Program-made: the position numbers and the translations under genes
The notes under the pieces: model-generated
Database searches by the model: none
What the model was told of the DNA's origin: nothing
Seen by the model: the letters and a program-made list of their open reading frames with translations, nothing else
DNA from: Stenopsyche tienmushanensis
Taxonomy: Eukaryota; Arthropoda; Insecta; Trichoptera; Stenopsychidae
Length of the DNA stretch: 64,000 nt
Reading direction: 5' to 3'
NCBI GenBank assembly: GCA_008973525.1
Contig: WACJ01000190.1
Coordinates: forward strand, 248,001 to 312,000
In this document: piece after piece, positions 10,612 to 21,584 of the stretch
Numbering within the stretch: the stretch's first letter is position 1
How the letters are laid out: each line of letters starts with the position of its first letter

Positions 10612-10800
10612 ACGGAATTTTAGTATGAGATATGACCGCCACGGCGTTCTTGCGTAAAATTCCGGGTTATATTTGAATATTCCTCATACAACTTATCCAT
10701 TATTCCAAGACAATATTTTCTGTTCCTAAGCTTACGATATTTATAGCTTCTATAAAAATATAAGTCAAAATATATGGCTATTGTTTGTAATATGTCCGCA
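10612..10800 (+). repeat. Dispersed repeat family M, copy 1
   Basis: GGAATTTTAGTATGAGATAT, GACCGCCACGGC, AATTCCGGGTTATATTTGAA, CCATTATTCCAAGACAATAT and TATAAGTCAAAATATATGGC recur in order at 63687-64000. The AATTCCGGGTTATATTTGAA part also occurs at 15330 and 51545. The type of element is unknown; the phrase resembles ends of some mariner elements but here lies inside a longer repeat. Confidence 0.6.
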
Positions 10801-11149
10801 AAGTCTTAATATACGTCATGGTGTATTAAGACATTTTAGTCACAAAGGGGTTTTAAGTTTCCTATTTTTCCCCTATGTATATAAAATTAAATTAACTCTT
10901 ATTATGTAAAATTTATATTTGTAATTATGATATTAATTACATTAATTAATTATATAAATAGGATAGTAATCTAAGACTTAAATTGTTAAACCGTTTTTAT
11001 GTAATTGTGTGTATTGATACACCATTTTACCTTGTAATTACTATATTTTTCTTGAATAAAGGTTTTAAAAGGTAAAGGCTTAAAACGTCATGGCAGTCAC
11101 CGGTGTCTGCCAACACGCGTTTTTTTCAAATCGCGTTTTAAGATGCCAA
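10801..11149. other. No feature seen
   Basis: Very AT-rich sequence with short TAATTA-type runs and no recognised gene. Confidence 0.5.
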
Positions 11150-11584
11150 ACAAAAATTAATGCGAAATTGTATACTGTACGAATATCTTTAAAAAATATA
11201 TACAACAACTGCAAGTGAAAAAAAATTGTGATACAATCAGAGAATCTCTAATTTGTTAATGTCAGAGATGGCTCAAACAATTTAAAAGTAAATATTTCGG
11301 CTTAGAAAATAAGGTCCGAAGTGAGAGAACGGTTAAAGTGGACGACGATATCCTGCGTTAAATTGAATCAAATCCAACATAGACTATCCGAGAATCAACA
11401 GACAATACTTCCGGATATTTCTTAATACGCTTGGATACTTTCAGAAAAGTATCTTAGCCATAAAATAGGGGATGTGGATATCGCACGACATTATTAGTGC
11501 GCGGAAGTACGGGTCTTGATTTAATCGATAAAGAGAAAAAAACAGCCATTTTCACACTATCTTGTGACTGGAGATGAAAAATCT
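11150..11584 (+). pseudogene. Second mariner-type transposase remnant (SETMAR-like)
   Basis: Pieces in shifting frames spell an N-terminal mariner transposase: NCDTIRESLIC-like and WLKQFKSKYFGLENK, then ERTVKVDDDILR, IESNPT, TIRESTD, and near the right end FSHYLVTGDEKS, with the first catalytic Asp at 11573-11575. Stops interrupt after DILR and NPT. The sequence differs from family D, so this is another lineage. It ends abruptly just after the first catalytic Asp, where the Kolobok-like copy begins; the rest of the enzyme is missing. Confidence 0.7.
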
Positions 11585-13143
11585 CTCGTTTTTTTATTTC
11601 ATTTTTTGAAAGAACATATCTCTATGGAAGTCGTCCATAATTTTGGTGAAGAAATTCGGATTATTTCGATGCTTTACAGCTAAATCGCGTAATGCGCTCA
11701 CAAACAATCATTCCATTTAAATTGCACCCCAGCCGTTCTAAGACCTGTACCTGCTTTTGTTTATAGGCCAGAGATTCCTATTGGGGATTTTTCTTATCTT
11801 TGTTCTAATAAGGAGCAAATTAAGTCAAAAAAATGTTAATACAGATTTAAAAAAGGCGAATACACAAGTGGAAAGTAAGGGCACAAAAAAAAAGAACTCT
11901 GTATGAAATGCTACGAAAAACGAACAGCTTACTAATAAATTATTTTTAAAAATATCTAATTATTATGGTTCACCGATTTGCCTACATCTTGATTCAATAA
12001 AAATTTAAGAAATGCTATTTGGGCTACATAATATCCCAAAATTTCGACTGATGAAGCCCCTCAGCATTCATACTGACCGGTAGGAGCAGATTCTTGGTGT
12101 GAATTGCAAAAACATGCAACTACAAGATCGTTATATTTATACAAGCAACCTCCATCTTTCACAAAAGATGATCAGCAAATCTTAAGATTTATGAAGAATT
12201 AACGTCTGATAATTTATTGGAAAGATGTCTTGGCTCGTTTCATCGCGTGCGTATGGTCTCTGATACCGAAATATATTTTTTATGGCAAAAAAATACTACA
12301 AATCGCAACATATACTGTAGTCTGCATTTATAAGGAATCATTTAAATTTGTTTTCAAAATAATGAATAAAAATATACATTGCGATTCGTGGAGACGCGCA
12401 ACTAAGAACGCATACGATTTGTCAACCGCCAAGGTTCCGAATCTTCTAAATAAGCTAGAACAGTTCACAGATACGTCAAATTAGCCAAAAAAATAAGAAG
12501 CTGAGATAGCTGAAGAATTTTTAATGAAGCTGGAATCGCTTATTAGTAACATATTTCCCTTTTTAACAATTTTATGGTACTTAAAACTTTAAACGCGTTT
12601 TCTCGAAACGACATTTTTGCATGTGGTGTCGAAAGAATTTTAAAAAACCAAGTCGCCGATTGGTCTGAAATTTTACGTACTTATTTTAAATATATACGGC
12701 TATGGCAGTGTGCAAAATCAGATCAAAATATTTATTTTATCTTACGTTTTATATTAAAAAATACCCCAAAAAAAAAGCGTTTTTTTACAAACTTTTTTTC
12801 AAATCAGCACCATTTTGTTGCTTTTGAACAAAAACTATTCATTAACGATAATGCGATAGCAACACACTTACAGATTAATAATCTTTTTGATTTTTTATAT
12901 TAAGTAAGCCTGAATGAAAAAAAATTTCCATTCCATGGACTCGAATCTTATTTGACATGTCATTTTGATGCTTTAAAAACGATGCAATATATATGTTTTT
13001 TAATTGCGAATTTATTTTTTTAGTATTATATAAGAGTGCCATAATAAATCCCAAAAAGATTCATTACATCAAATGGTGTATTTACTGAGAAAAAAATTGT
13101 TAAAAATTGCCTATTTTTTGGCTCGTCATAGTGAGATGACCCC
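11585..13143 (+). mobile_element. Kolobok-like DNA transposon, copy G1 (5'-truncated)
   Basis: Collinear with 27730-29295 over about 1.55 kb with high identity and only small indels. The right end is the inverse of GGGGTCATCTCACTATGACG and is followed by TTAA (13144-13147), as expected for elements that target TTAA. The left end abuts the mariner remnant at about 11585 and lacks the terminal repeat. It encodes a decayed transposase (separate entry) and a non-coding 3' part with the recurrent motif AACGCGTTTTCTCGAAAC near 12593. Confidence 0.75.
12015..12570 (+). pseudogene. Kolobok-type transposase remnant (copy G1)
   Basis: One frame from 12015 reads AIWAT, ISTDEAPQHSY, then stop, PVGADSWCELQKHATTRSL and QPPSFTKDDQQIL. 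A shifted frame gives EELTSDNLLERCLGSF and another FIACVWSLIPK, GKKILQIATYTVVCIYKESF and KFVFKIM. These are ordered landmarks of a eukaryotic transposase family with TDE-x-PQH, SWC, RCL-x-x-x-TQN-x-NESFN-x-x-W and NEG/NDG motifs, which I recall as annotated Mutator-like transposase and found in TTAA-targeting Kolobok elements. The TQN-x-NES stretch is deleted here. Frameshifts and stops make it non-functional. Superfamily naming is inference; the homology between copies in this window is direct. Confidence 0.7.
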
Positions 13144-13555
13144 TTAAATGGATTAAAGAAAACAAGATGAAATGTGGGCGAAATTCGAGTAAAATATTGG
13201 CCGTTATTCGTTTGGCTCGTGTCTCTAGCAGCCTGTTGCTCCCGTGTAATATTCTTCGGCGAGTTGTCGATAATAGCGAGTTTATTTTTATACCGATATA
13301 AATGGAAATTTGAACCGAAGCTAAGTAATTTCAACTTCAATCCAGCCAATATTTAATGAGCCATTGATAAATCAGACGCAGAGCTTACTGAAAGTATCAT
13401 TAAGGCTTAATATTCGATTCGCGCTGAAATCGCGATAGCTAAGCTTCTCTGTGAAATATTTAATGCGGCTAACTCATTAAATATTTTGCGAAGGCTGAAC
13501 GAGACGAAAAATGAAACGACAGGCGGCGGTTTGTCGAAAAGAGATACTCCATTGA
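13144..13555. other. No gene recognised
   Basis: After the TTAA at 13144, the sequence ATGGATTAAAGAA is also shared with the right flank of the other Kolobok-like copy (29300-29312). The rest holds nothing recognised; the open frames on both strands are chance. Confidence 0.5.
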
Positions 13556-13618
13556 CATGTTAAGCGCATGTGTGCATACGTAGCATTAGTGGCACTTTTT
13601 ATATATTACACAAACACG
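13556..13618 (-). repeat. Dispersed repeat family A, copy 2
   Basis: GCACTTTTTATATATTACAC followed by AAACACGAC is the inverse of the family A start; the GTGTGCATACGTAGCATTAG before it matches the inner part. Truncated. Confidence 0.65.
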
Positions 13619-14256
13619 ACTTTAATTTTAACTGACAATGTGAAATGGATAATAAGACAAGTATAGATAATGGGAGTAAATACACGATTTTTTTAAAATT
13701 TTATTCATATTTAACATTTTTGTTAAGGCAGATCGAAGACTTCTTGCGGAAAACACGGGATATTGTAAATATGGCTTATAATGTCTTGTGATCAGAATGC
13801 ATTTATTCGATAAATGATTTATCTCGCTTTCTCATCAAATATTCAATTGGGTATTTATTGTGCAATCAAATTGTTGGTATGATTTTTGATAAGTTGCCAA
13901 ACGCAACTTAGCAGCGTTCCTCGCAGCACTTAACATTTTTTGTAGAAGAATCTTCATGAATGGAATATTTTGAAATCGTTTATGTAATCATCATCTATAT
14001 TCATGCGATTTACTGTTGTTTTTAAATATTTTTTTAAAAAGAATCATAGCAATAGAATGCTGTATGCAATATACAATATTGTATTGGTATGATTTTTTTC
14101 TTTTATCTCATTAAGATGTTATATTACATAGCTTGAAATAATCCAAACAATGTAAATGAAAATCAATTAAGATCATCATCTTGTATAATCAGGGAGGCAT
14201 TAGCCCTAAGGTCCATATCCATAAATAAAAATAATAAAATACGAACAACACAAACA
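13619..14256. other. No gene recognised
   Basis: AT-rich. A small perfect hairpin AAGTTGC-CAAAC-GCAACTT lies at 13891-13909. Confidence 0.5.
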
Positions 14257-14345
14257 GCCAGAGCCGTAACTAGGGTATGAAGCGCCCGTGGCAATTAATC
14301 TAATTTGACGACGCCCCGTCCCTCACCATCCCCGGAAATCCAATT
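14257..14345 (+). repeat. Transposon-end-like fragment
   Basis: CAGAGCCGTAACTAGGGTAT followed by GCGCCCGTGGCAA and GACGACGCCCCGTCCC resembles the CAG(G/A)GGCGTAACTAGGG ends of many non-autonomous insect DNA transposons. No partner end was found, and the family is not assigned. Confidence 0.45.
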
Positions 14346-14416
14346 TATTTTTTAAAGTTAACTTATACTAAATGTAATATATTAAATACTGCTATAATGT
14401 ACGTTTTAAAATGATA

Positions 14417-14810
14417 TATAAAGATAGTCCCAAAAGTACCCGATCCAACGTATAGATGGCGGCTACTGTTGTAAAAAAATATTATGATAGAAAGTATTTA
14501 GACGCTACGTCACTTCCATGATCGTACAGATCATAGAAAATGCCGCAAAAAGCCCTAAAAGTGGCCATAAGATTTGTATGCTCAATCGGTCCGCTTTTCG
14601 GACCGCTGCTATGACGAATGAGCGGCTCGCAATCCAAGAAAAAGTTGATTTAATCTATTTTTGTGCAATCGTATTTACTTAATTTGAATATTTAACCTGA
14701 ATTAGCCTCTAGGTGATCGTACAGATCATATGGGGTACGCATTTATCAACGAAAATTTTTGTATGCTCAATCGGTCCGCTTTTCGGACCGCTGAATGAGC
14801 GGCATTCCTG
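14417..14810 (+). repeat. Repeat family J with two GGTCCG stem-loops
   Basis: Starts AAAGATAGTCCCAAAAGTAC and CGATCCAACGTATAGATGGC, which recall the ends of some mariner elements. It then holds two copies of a unit with GATCGTACAGATCAT, TGTATGCTCAATC and the hairpin GGTCCG-CTTTT-CGGACC (14588-14604 and 14773-14789), each followed by CGCTG and ATGAGCGG. A related copy is on the minus strand at 26165-26360. No coding region. Confidence 0.65.
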
Positions 14811-15324
14811 AACATAACGAAGACGAAGAAAAGAGGGATTAGATAACTTAGTGTATTTTATAAAAACGGGCAGTTAATAAACAGGCTGAGTAAAATAAAA
14901 ATCATGTGCAACTCTCGACCGGGTGGTATTTTGCGTTTTGCGCCTTATTACGACCCTGCAAACAGCATATGAGGTATCAGATCAATTATTTTTCCCATGT
15001 TACAGAGAGGCATTTAAAGACAGTCCCCTGCATGACTGTTAGTAAGTTGGAATCTCTACTCTTCCGAACGAGTGCCTTTTCCATTCTTCCTGGAATAACT
15101 TTCGCTTCAGGGCGCGCGTTTCAAATAAGGAAGTCTCCTTACAGCATCTTGCACAAACAATAACGAATTGATGTCAATTCCGATATAATCCCAGAAAATC
15201 TCGATACATTCTCACAATCTCAAATAATATAAATTCAGAATAATCATCGTCCAAATCAAAATAAACGCCACGAGTACGGATCATAATTATCAATCGATGC
15301 GTAACATATTGCAAACAATACGAG
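14811..15324. other. No gene recognised
   Basis: An 85-codon open frame at 14906-15163 is GC-richer than its surroundings but has no recognisable domain or splice context. Confidence 0.4.
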
Positions 15325-15385
15325 AGTGATTCAAATATAAACCGGAATTTCGCCGTACAAATTTATCAGTGATATCTTAAAATAC
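15325..15385 (-). repeat. Family M fragment
   Basis: GAGTGATTCAAATATAAACC then GGAATTTCGCCGTACAAATT is the inverse of 51543-51576 and resembles 63754-63790. Confidence 0.5.
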
Positions 15386-15860
15386 ATTATCAATTACGAC
15401 CGATCTTTCGCCGATTGAAATTTCGCATCTTGACGATAGAAATTTGATCCAATTATAATTAAGTATGTTTCGAGGATTTTAAGGACGAAATGAAGAACAG
15501 GAAATGTCCTCCTTTGCGCTGGCCAGTATTATTGGCGTATGTTCATTTCAAAGGTAGCGTAAGCAAATTAAAGCGGCTAATGAAGAAACTTGGCGAACTT
15601 TACCCATTTACCATTGGCGCATTCGCAAAACTTTAAAGACAAAGTTAAATAATTGTTTGGCGCCAAGTTTTGCATCCGCGGCGAGGAAAAACTTGGTAGA
15701 TACGCTTTTTAATACGCTAACAATGGCATTTTTTTTTTATGAATCCCAAAAGTAATTTTGACTATTTTTGAAACGCATTCCGTCGACACAATTGTAATAG
15801 ATTGTTGGAGTTATCGATTTTTGCTCATACAGATATCCGACCTATGGCTTAGTTATGTGT
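15386..15860. other. No gene recognised
   Basis: AT-rich, with short GCGAA/TTCGC runs around 15590-15690 but no coding motif. Confidence 0.45.
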
Positions 15861-16052
15861 GGATTAACCTTTCCCTACCGGTGATGTATTTACTACACAT
15901 CGACTCTAATAATGCGAATATCTATATGAAATATAATAGATACGGGCTTCAGAATTTTTATATTCCTCCGTAATATAACCACGAATCACATCAAAGTATT
16001 ATAGTATATGAGTATTCGTCTGCAGCGACGGAAATAAATAATTTGTCAGGAA
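15861..16052 (+). mobile_element. hAT family C, copy 2 (partial)
   Basis: Carries TTCCCTACCGGTGATGTATT through CTGCAGCGACGGAAATAAAT and AATTTGTCAGGAAATG, matching the other six copies. It stops before the coding part and has no terminal repeat. Confidence 0.75.
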
Positions 16053-16651
16053 ATGTCAAAGATGCATAGAAGACTAATGTGCCGATAAATAAATAAAGCG
16101 ACCGGCAGGCTTCTATTTTAAAATATACCATATAACCTGTATTTTTATTAGTATTGAGAGCGGAATCGAAAATAAAACTAGTAGAATATTCTTCGATATT
16201 GTACCTGTTGAAATAAAATCAATATCGAATGAACCTTTGATATCAGCTGGAAAGGGTTCATGGAGAATTCTTCAGACGTCCATTTATATATTTTTATACA
16301 TTTATGTCCATTATATGATTTAATGCTTCGGCGTTATATGGACTATTTTGACTGATTATATGTCGAGCGATTCAATTTCATTTCGGATTTTTATATTAGG
16401 ATCACCGGGTGAAAAATTCGTTTTTAACCTTTAGAGTGTGCTAAGAGACGATATATCGTCGATTGTGGAACTAGCGAGGATTGCTAACAACTTAACCTTG
16501 TTGACTATCTTACTTATACGTTAGCGCAATCAAACAAGACATCAAAACAATTTATATTAATCAAACGCTGCAAATATGCGCCAATATGCATCCATACAAT
16601 ATATTTACTATGTCTATGTTATTTACACAGATGTAAATAATAAGTTGAACA
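16053..16651. other. Anonymous DNA with a possible TTAA-type end
   Basis: TTAACCTTTAGAGTGTGC at 16424 followed by the 14-bp palindrome GACGATATATCGTC (16447-16460) resembles the palindrome-rich ends of piggyBac-like MITEs. No matching second end was seen. Confidence 0.35.
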
Positions 16652-16850
16652 AATTTTTTTGCAATCGGATGAACGGTATAGAAGCGCATTAAATACGAAC
16701 AAACAAACATTGATTTTTATAAATTAAACTATGCTTATGTTATTTGCGCAATCTTTAGCAATAAATGGACGAAGTTTTATCGCAATCTGATGAACGGTAT
16801 GGCAGCGCATTATATACGAACAAACACGAGATTATTTTTTATATATAAGA
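16652..16850 (-). mobile_element. Helitron-like, tandem 5' heads
   Basis: Two head units read on the minus strand. The outer one starts A|TCTTATATATAAAAAATAAT at 16850, and both carry TGCGCT then ACCGTTCAT and a GATTGC run. No 3' CTAG end is present; the inner side fades near 16652. Confidence 0.75.
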
Positions 16851-18013
16851 TTGATATATTCGCACCTGTACAGATTTATTTAATTTTTGAAGTGCATTTT
16901 TTTTTAAATTGCACTTTAGTTATGCACTCTTACATATCCCACCATTTGTACAAAATATCCCGCTTAAGCTTCTATTGCCTCATTTAAATTTGTTCTGAAA
17001 CCAATGTTGGCATCAGGTGACTGTTACTGATCTGATCTAAACTTTCTTAGTTTAGGCTCATTTTATCATCAACAATAAAAAAAATCTGTTGCTCAAAAAT
17101 AATATTATTCAAACATAAGATCTCAAAAATTTCGAATAATTTCGGATTCCCCTGATAAGTAGCCATAAATTATTCAGTTGTTGGAGATGTTACTTAAATG
17201 TATAAATACATCTTTGTTAATTATTGTTGATGGCTTGAAAAACATTTCGAGACGTTTCGGAGACGTTTCGGAGACATTTCGGAGACATTCCAGAGAAGAA
17301 TATAATACTTATAGTGGAAAAGCTAGTCTTAATAAATTATTCTATCAATATTATCAATTCTTAATTTCGAATAAGCTAACAAATAAGAACTGAAGCTGGA
17401 GGGCATAAAGTGATCTAAAATTTTCACCTTCGACAGTATATATTTTATACCTATCTATGTTGTGGATGAATTTAAGCATGAGAGAATCGATTGTAAATTG
17501 CGAATTAAATCGGTTGCAAGTATATTGAAAATCGCATCAAATCAACCCTAATGATTTGTGTAGATTTAGAAACCTAAATGGGTATGACGTAATGTATTTC
17601 TAATGAAGAAAACTAAGTAGAAAAATGTATTTTTACATATAATTAAGGTAAGTTTCTACCTTGTTGGTTAAAAAAAAAGTTATTTTTTTCTTCATATATA
17701 GAAAGAGCCAACGTTTAAGAATACGTTCATTAAATTTCAAGTCGATATAAATAAAATTCGCAAAGTTATAGGCCGACGAAGAGAAGCTGGAATAATGAAA
17801 TTCAGAGCCCTTTCTTGCGAAAAACGACTTGGTCAAAGCACACATGGAAATGCTGGAAAAAGTCGATGGTATTATCGAAATGTTTATACGATTCGAGATG
17901 TTTCACGGTATAAAATATGCCAACCACATACAAAAACATTCAAAACAAAAGGTTTCAAACAAGAACAACTACTAACAATGCTTCAGAAACCCCTTCATCC
18001 TATGTAATCAGAT
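16851..18013. other. Anonymous DNA with a minisatellite
   Basis: Contains the minisatellite at 17243-17289. Open frames at 17178-17393, 17633-17845 (minus) and 17795-18007 show no recognised domain, though the last leads directly into a Kolobok-type motif and may be its decayed upstream part. Confidence 0.45.
17243..17289. repeat. 11-bp minisatellite, about four units
   Basis: Unit AGACRTTTCGG in direct tandem with one or two changes per unit. Confidence 0.8.
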
Positions 18014-18300
18014 CTGTCGTCAGACGATCTGCTGCAAAGTTGTTTAGGCAGACATATGCAAAATAATAACGAAAGTTTCAACGCTACCCTCTGGCGTTTT
18101 AAACTGGCGAAAAAAAAAACTATCGAGCTGGCAAGCAAAAATAATTGCCAACCAAAGAGATATGATGTGCATTAAAAAAAAAGCTGACGCTGCACATTTC
18201 GCAGCACCAAAAGAGAGAAAATCGACCCAATGACTGAAGAAATCAGCCGAAAAAGACTTTTTTAAAGAAACGCAAGGTATTCTCTATTTTTCTGATAAAA
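18014..18300 (+). pseudogene. Kolobok-type transposase motif, orphan fragment
   Basis: The frame from 18014 reads LSSDDLLQSCLGRHM, then QNNNESFNATLWRF, then KTIELASKN before a stop at 18177. The CLG-x-x-x-QNNNESFN-x-x-LW core is the same as in the element at 45288-47179 and is the part lost in copies G1/G2. A shifted frame continues with KKADAAHFAAPKERKS and KDFFKETQGILYF, which fits the basic, acidic C-terminal tail. AACGCGTTTTTCTCGAAA follows at 18363. No terminal repeats were found. Confidence 0.65.
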
Positions 18301-19675
18301 AATATTAGGTGTAGCTTTTAAACTTTTCATTTTATTCGCACATAAACTTCGGTTCAACTTTAAACGCGTTTTTCTCGAAAGTACATTTTGCAAGATCATG
18401 GAAGTGCTCCCACACGCCCTAGATGAAAATTCTTTATGAAATTAAACAGAAACGTGAACAACAAACGCATTCATCGTATAGACTAAAATTATCTAAAAAT
18501 TCTTTAAATGTTTTTTTTAATAAATAAAAAACTACAAAAAAAGTTGGTAAAAACACATTTTTTTTTCAATCGCTCATTATTTTTTTATTTGTTAATATTT
18601 CTAACCAATTATAGTCTAAGCTATATATAATATCATTAAAAGTAAAAATATGCTTAATTTTTTTGCTGCAAATCACCTGTTCAGCACTTAGGACTTTCAT
18701 AGTCTACACGTCTAAATATTATCAATTCTAAATATTCATTTAGCCGTCATAAAATTTAAGTACAATTAACTGAAATCGCTATTGTCGAATAAGCTATTAA
18801 GCTCTTTCAACAAAGATACGATGACTTTTGTTCGTGTTGTCTTGAGAGCAGGCGTTTGTTTTGATAATTATGATACTAGCATCATTCTTATCGTTGAAAA
18901 ATTTTGTTATTCCCCCTTGAACGTTCTGGAGTGGCGTCATCAGCCCTTTATTTTTATTTTCGCAACACATTAATAGGCAAAAATAGCTGAACAACAGAAA
19001 GCCATGCAAGCTAAACATTCGATGTTTGCTAGTTAAATGCGAGATATATTAAAATGCCGTTAATTCTTATCTAAGTGAAACTCAGATAAAATGCTTTATT
19101 TTAATACAACAGTAACAGATCAAGTCGTCTAATAATCAAAGAAAAAATATGGAAAAAAATAATTCTGAAGAACCATCTATATTTGTTAACGACATGTTCA
19201 ATATCACATAGAATAAATATGCTTAATACCTAAGCGGAATGCATTTGAGGTAAGTTTCCTCGGAAGTTCCAATTGAATATCATGCCAAGATGTAATATTC
19301 TATAATATAGGGGAAAATAATGTCTAAAAGCAGACGACCTGGGGTCCTCATTGAGCAAAATGATATTTGAAGCGGCTTATTTGCTGGTGACTTCAAATTG
19401 AATACTGCTTCTGTGTTTTAGTTGGCCGGATAATTGAGTGATCTTTCAAGTTTAAAGACATCTCAGTCGTCGGTTAAATTGAGTTTTGAAAGCAATTAAA
19501 GTCTTCCTTCCATACACGGAGGTTGTTAAAAAAGTGAACTAAGGATAGATTTTCACTATGAATGTAGCTTAATTAAAAAAAAATGTTTGCGTACTCTCGC
19601 GCGGTAGAAGTGAATTTATTAGCTCCTAAGCTAATTTTATGCATTGCTTTTTTTCATTTGCCTGGCTTGATACTT
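18301..19675. other. Anonymous DNA after the Kolobok-type fragment
   Basis: AACGCGTTTTTCTCGAAA near 18363 is the 3' motif shared by all Kolobok-like copies, so the first part is probably their non-coding tail. Nothing else is recognised; two opposed frames at 18782-19018 are mutual shadows. Confidence 0.45.
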
Positions 19676-19800
19676 TGTGTAATATATAAAAAGTGTTACC
19701 GGTTGCTTTATGCATTATATATTAGAGATAGAGGAGCGAAGCGTATATATGTACTTGCATGTGCGACAGAGAGAGAGATACAAATTAATTGGTAAAAATG
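19676..19800 (+). repeat. Dispersed repeat family A, copy 3
   Basis: TTTGTGTAATATATAAAAAG then TGTTACCGGTTGCTTTATGC and GTGCGACAGAGAGAGAGATA align with 582-700. The middle is replaced by TATATTAGAGATAG. Confidence 0.7.
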
Positions 19801-20640
19801 TATACATTATAGACCGCAAACAATGAATGCTCTTAAAGTCAATATAATGAACGCCATCCAGCAAATTCAGCGACATTTATACAATATAATATATATAAAA
19901 GCTGCAAGTATACATTCGCCATTGCAATAAGCTTAATATTAAGAGTTGTATGTTCCTTAGAAAATATGTTTCAATTCATGAGCGAATAATGACAATTTAT
20001 AAATGGGGTCGCATCGCACTTAATAAGTTCAAATTATACATTAAACACTGCATTTAGAGGAAAGGCGCCGTTGCAATAAGTGCCACATGAAATGCTCTTT
20101 GTTCGCTGATAGCCGTATTCATATTTTCCCGCCAATTTATGCCAATTATTAATTCAAACGTTCGAAACAGGTCGCTCTATGTACAAGAATCAAAATTATA
20201 CACCCGATACGGCATTAAAAGTGTAAATGCGACCGATGTAAGTATCGCCTGCGGTAGGGCAGAACGTGTAATTAAACATCTATTCCAGAATGTGACTTAT
20301 CTCACAAAGGGAATATGCATCCGGAAAGGTATGAAAGCGATTAGGTCGGAAAATGTAAGTATACCCTATAGAATATTTAATGCGATGCAGTTGTTGTTTG
20401 TCACATGGAAAGCTTTTCAATGAAGTCTATGCATGATATTGTAGCAAGAAATTTGCTCGTTGAAAAGAGGGAACGAAAGACAATGCCTCCTTTTAATACA
20501 ATATAAACCCTCGTGTACTTGCATAATTACAGGCACAATTAAGGCTTAATTGGATATACACGTGATGTTAAATTATTCCATACGTCAATTAAACCATTTG
20601 CGTTATTTTAAAAATAAGTCATTTTTGATCAGCTGAGACA
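19801..20640. other. No gene recognised
   Basis: A 94-codon open frame at 20139-20423 contains no known motif. Two GTAAGTAT sequences inside it (20237, 20357) are donor-like but isolated. Confidence 0.4.
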
Positions 20641-20875
20641 TGAACAAAAACTCATCGCAAAATTTCCGATTTCCCGACGAATTATTTATTTCCGTCGCTG
20701 CATATGAATACTTATATACTATAATACGTTGATGTGATTTCTAATTATATTACGGAGGAATACAAAAAATTTGAAGCCCGTATCTATTGTGTTTCATATC
20801 GATATTCCCATTATTAGAGTCGATGTGTAGTAAATACATCACCGGTAGGGAAGGTTAATATAACAATTTGAAAAG
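20641..20875 (-). mobile_element. hAT family C, copy 3 (partial)
   Basis: Minus-strand copy of the family C block, from ACCGGTGATGTATTTAC at about 20845 down to TCGGGAAATCGG and TTTTGCGATGAG at about 20655. No terminal repeat; the coding part is missing. Confidence 0.75.
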
Positions 20876-21374
20876 CATATATGTACTGTATATATGTATA
20901 CATGTTTTTTGATAGTTACTGCTACTAAAAAAAAGCTCAGGATCCTTGTGTTTTTCTTTTTGTTCCGTAAGGAAATTATAATATTATGTTTGGATAAAAC
21001 CTATATTCAGTATGATATTTTTATTTTAACTGTGCTGCAGAAAATGTTTTTGCACCATATGTCTGTAAAAACCAGACGGTGGGTATGTGATTCAGGAAAT
21101 GGATATCCTTGTGACGGTGTCCTGTGTACGGGAAAATAAGAATGGAAAAAATTCGACATGTTGGGTTTGCTTCTGTTGGGGGACTGTCTGTCGGAATAAA
21201 AACTGTATTTTGAAAGAAATGTTGCTAAAACGTCATCATCCAATATAAAATCAAAGAAATAATACGAAGAATGTTACCCAATTATAATCGCACATAATTA
21301 TTGTACATACAAAATTAAATACAAACAAACAACACGCTACAATATTTTAGAGGCCTTACAATTACTCAGGGGTA

Positions 21375-21584
21375 GTGTTTGATCCTGTTAATAAAAAATT
21401 GGCGGATGTGAATATGCATTTTGTTTCTGAAAGTGAATTAATGATTTTAAGACATTTACTTGATGTTCTGACTCCAATGGAAGTTGCTATTAATGCACTA
21501 AGTGATAGTAATGCAACAATAACCCTAATGACGAATAATCCCTACTTGGCACAATATGAAACAGCGCCATCAAAGTCACATTAA
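21375..21584 (+). pseudogene. hAT-type transposase core fragment
   Basis: The frame reads NMHFVSESELMILRHLLDVL, TPMEVAINALSDSNATITLM. This fits the segment of hAT/ZBED transposases with LL-x-x-L-x-P-x-E-x-x-x-x-x-LS-x-x-x-x-x-T before the RNase H insertion. Seventy codons remain, ending at a stop; no catalytic residues are covered. It is not contiguous with the family C copy just upstream, which lies on the other strand. Family assignment is by pattern only. Confidence 0.5.

Noticed and set aside
12574..12903. 109-codon open frame downstream of the Kolobok-type transposase
   Set aside because: It lies in the non-coding 3' part shared with copy G2, where the frame is broken, and other copies show no protein conservation there.
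20139..20423. 94-codon frame with two GTAAGTAT donors as an exon pair
   Set aside because: The donor-like strings are inside the frame with no acceptor or protein match; chance is the simplest explanation.
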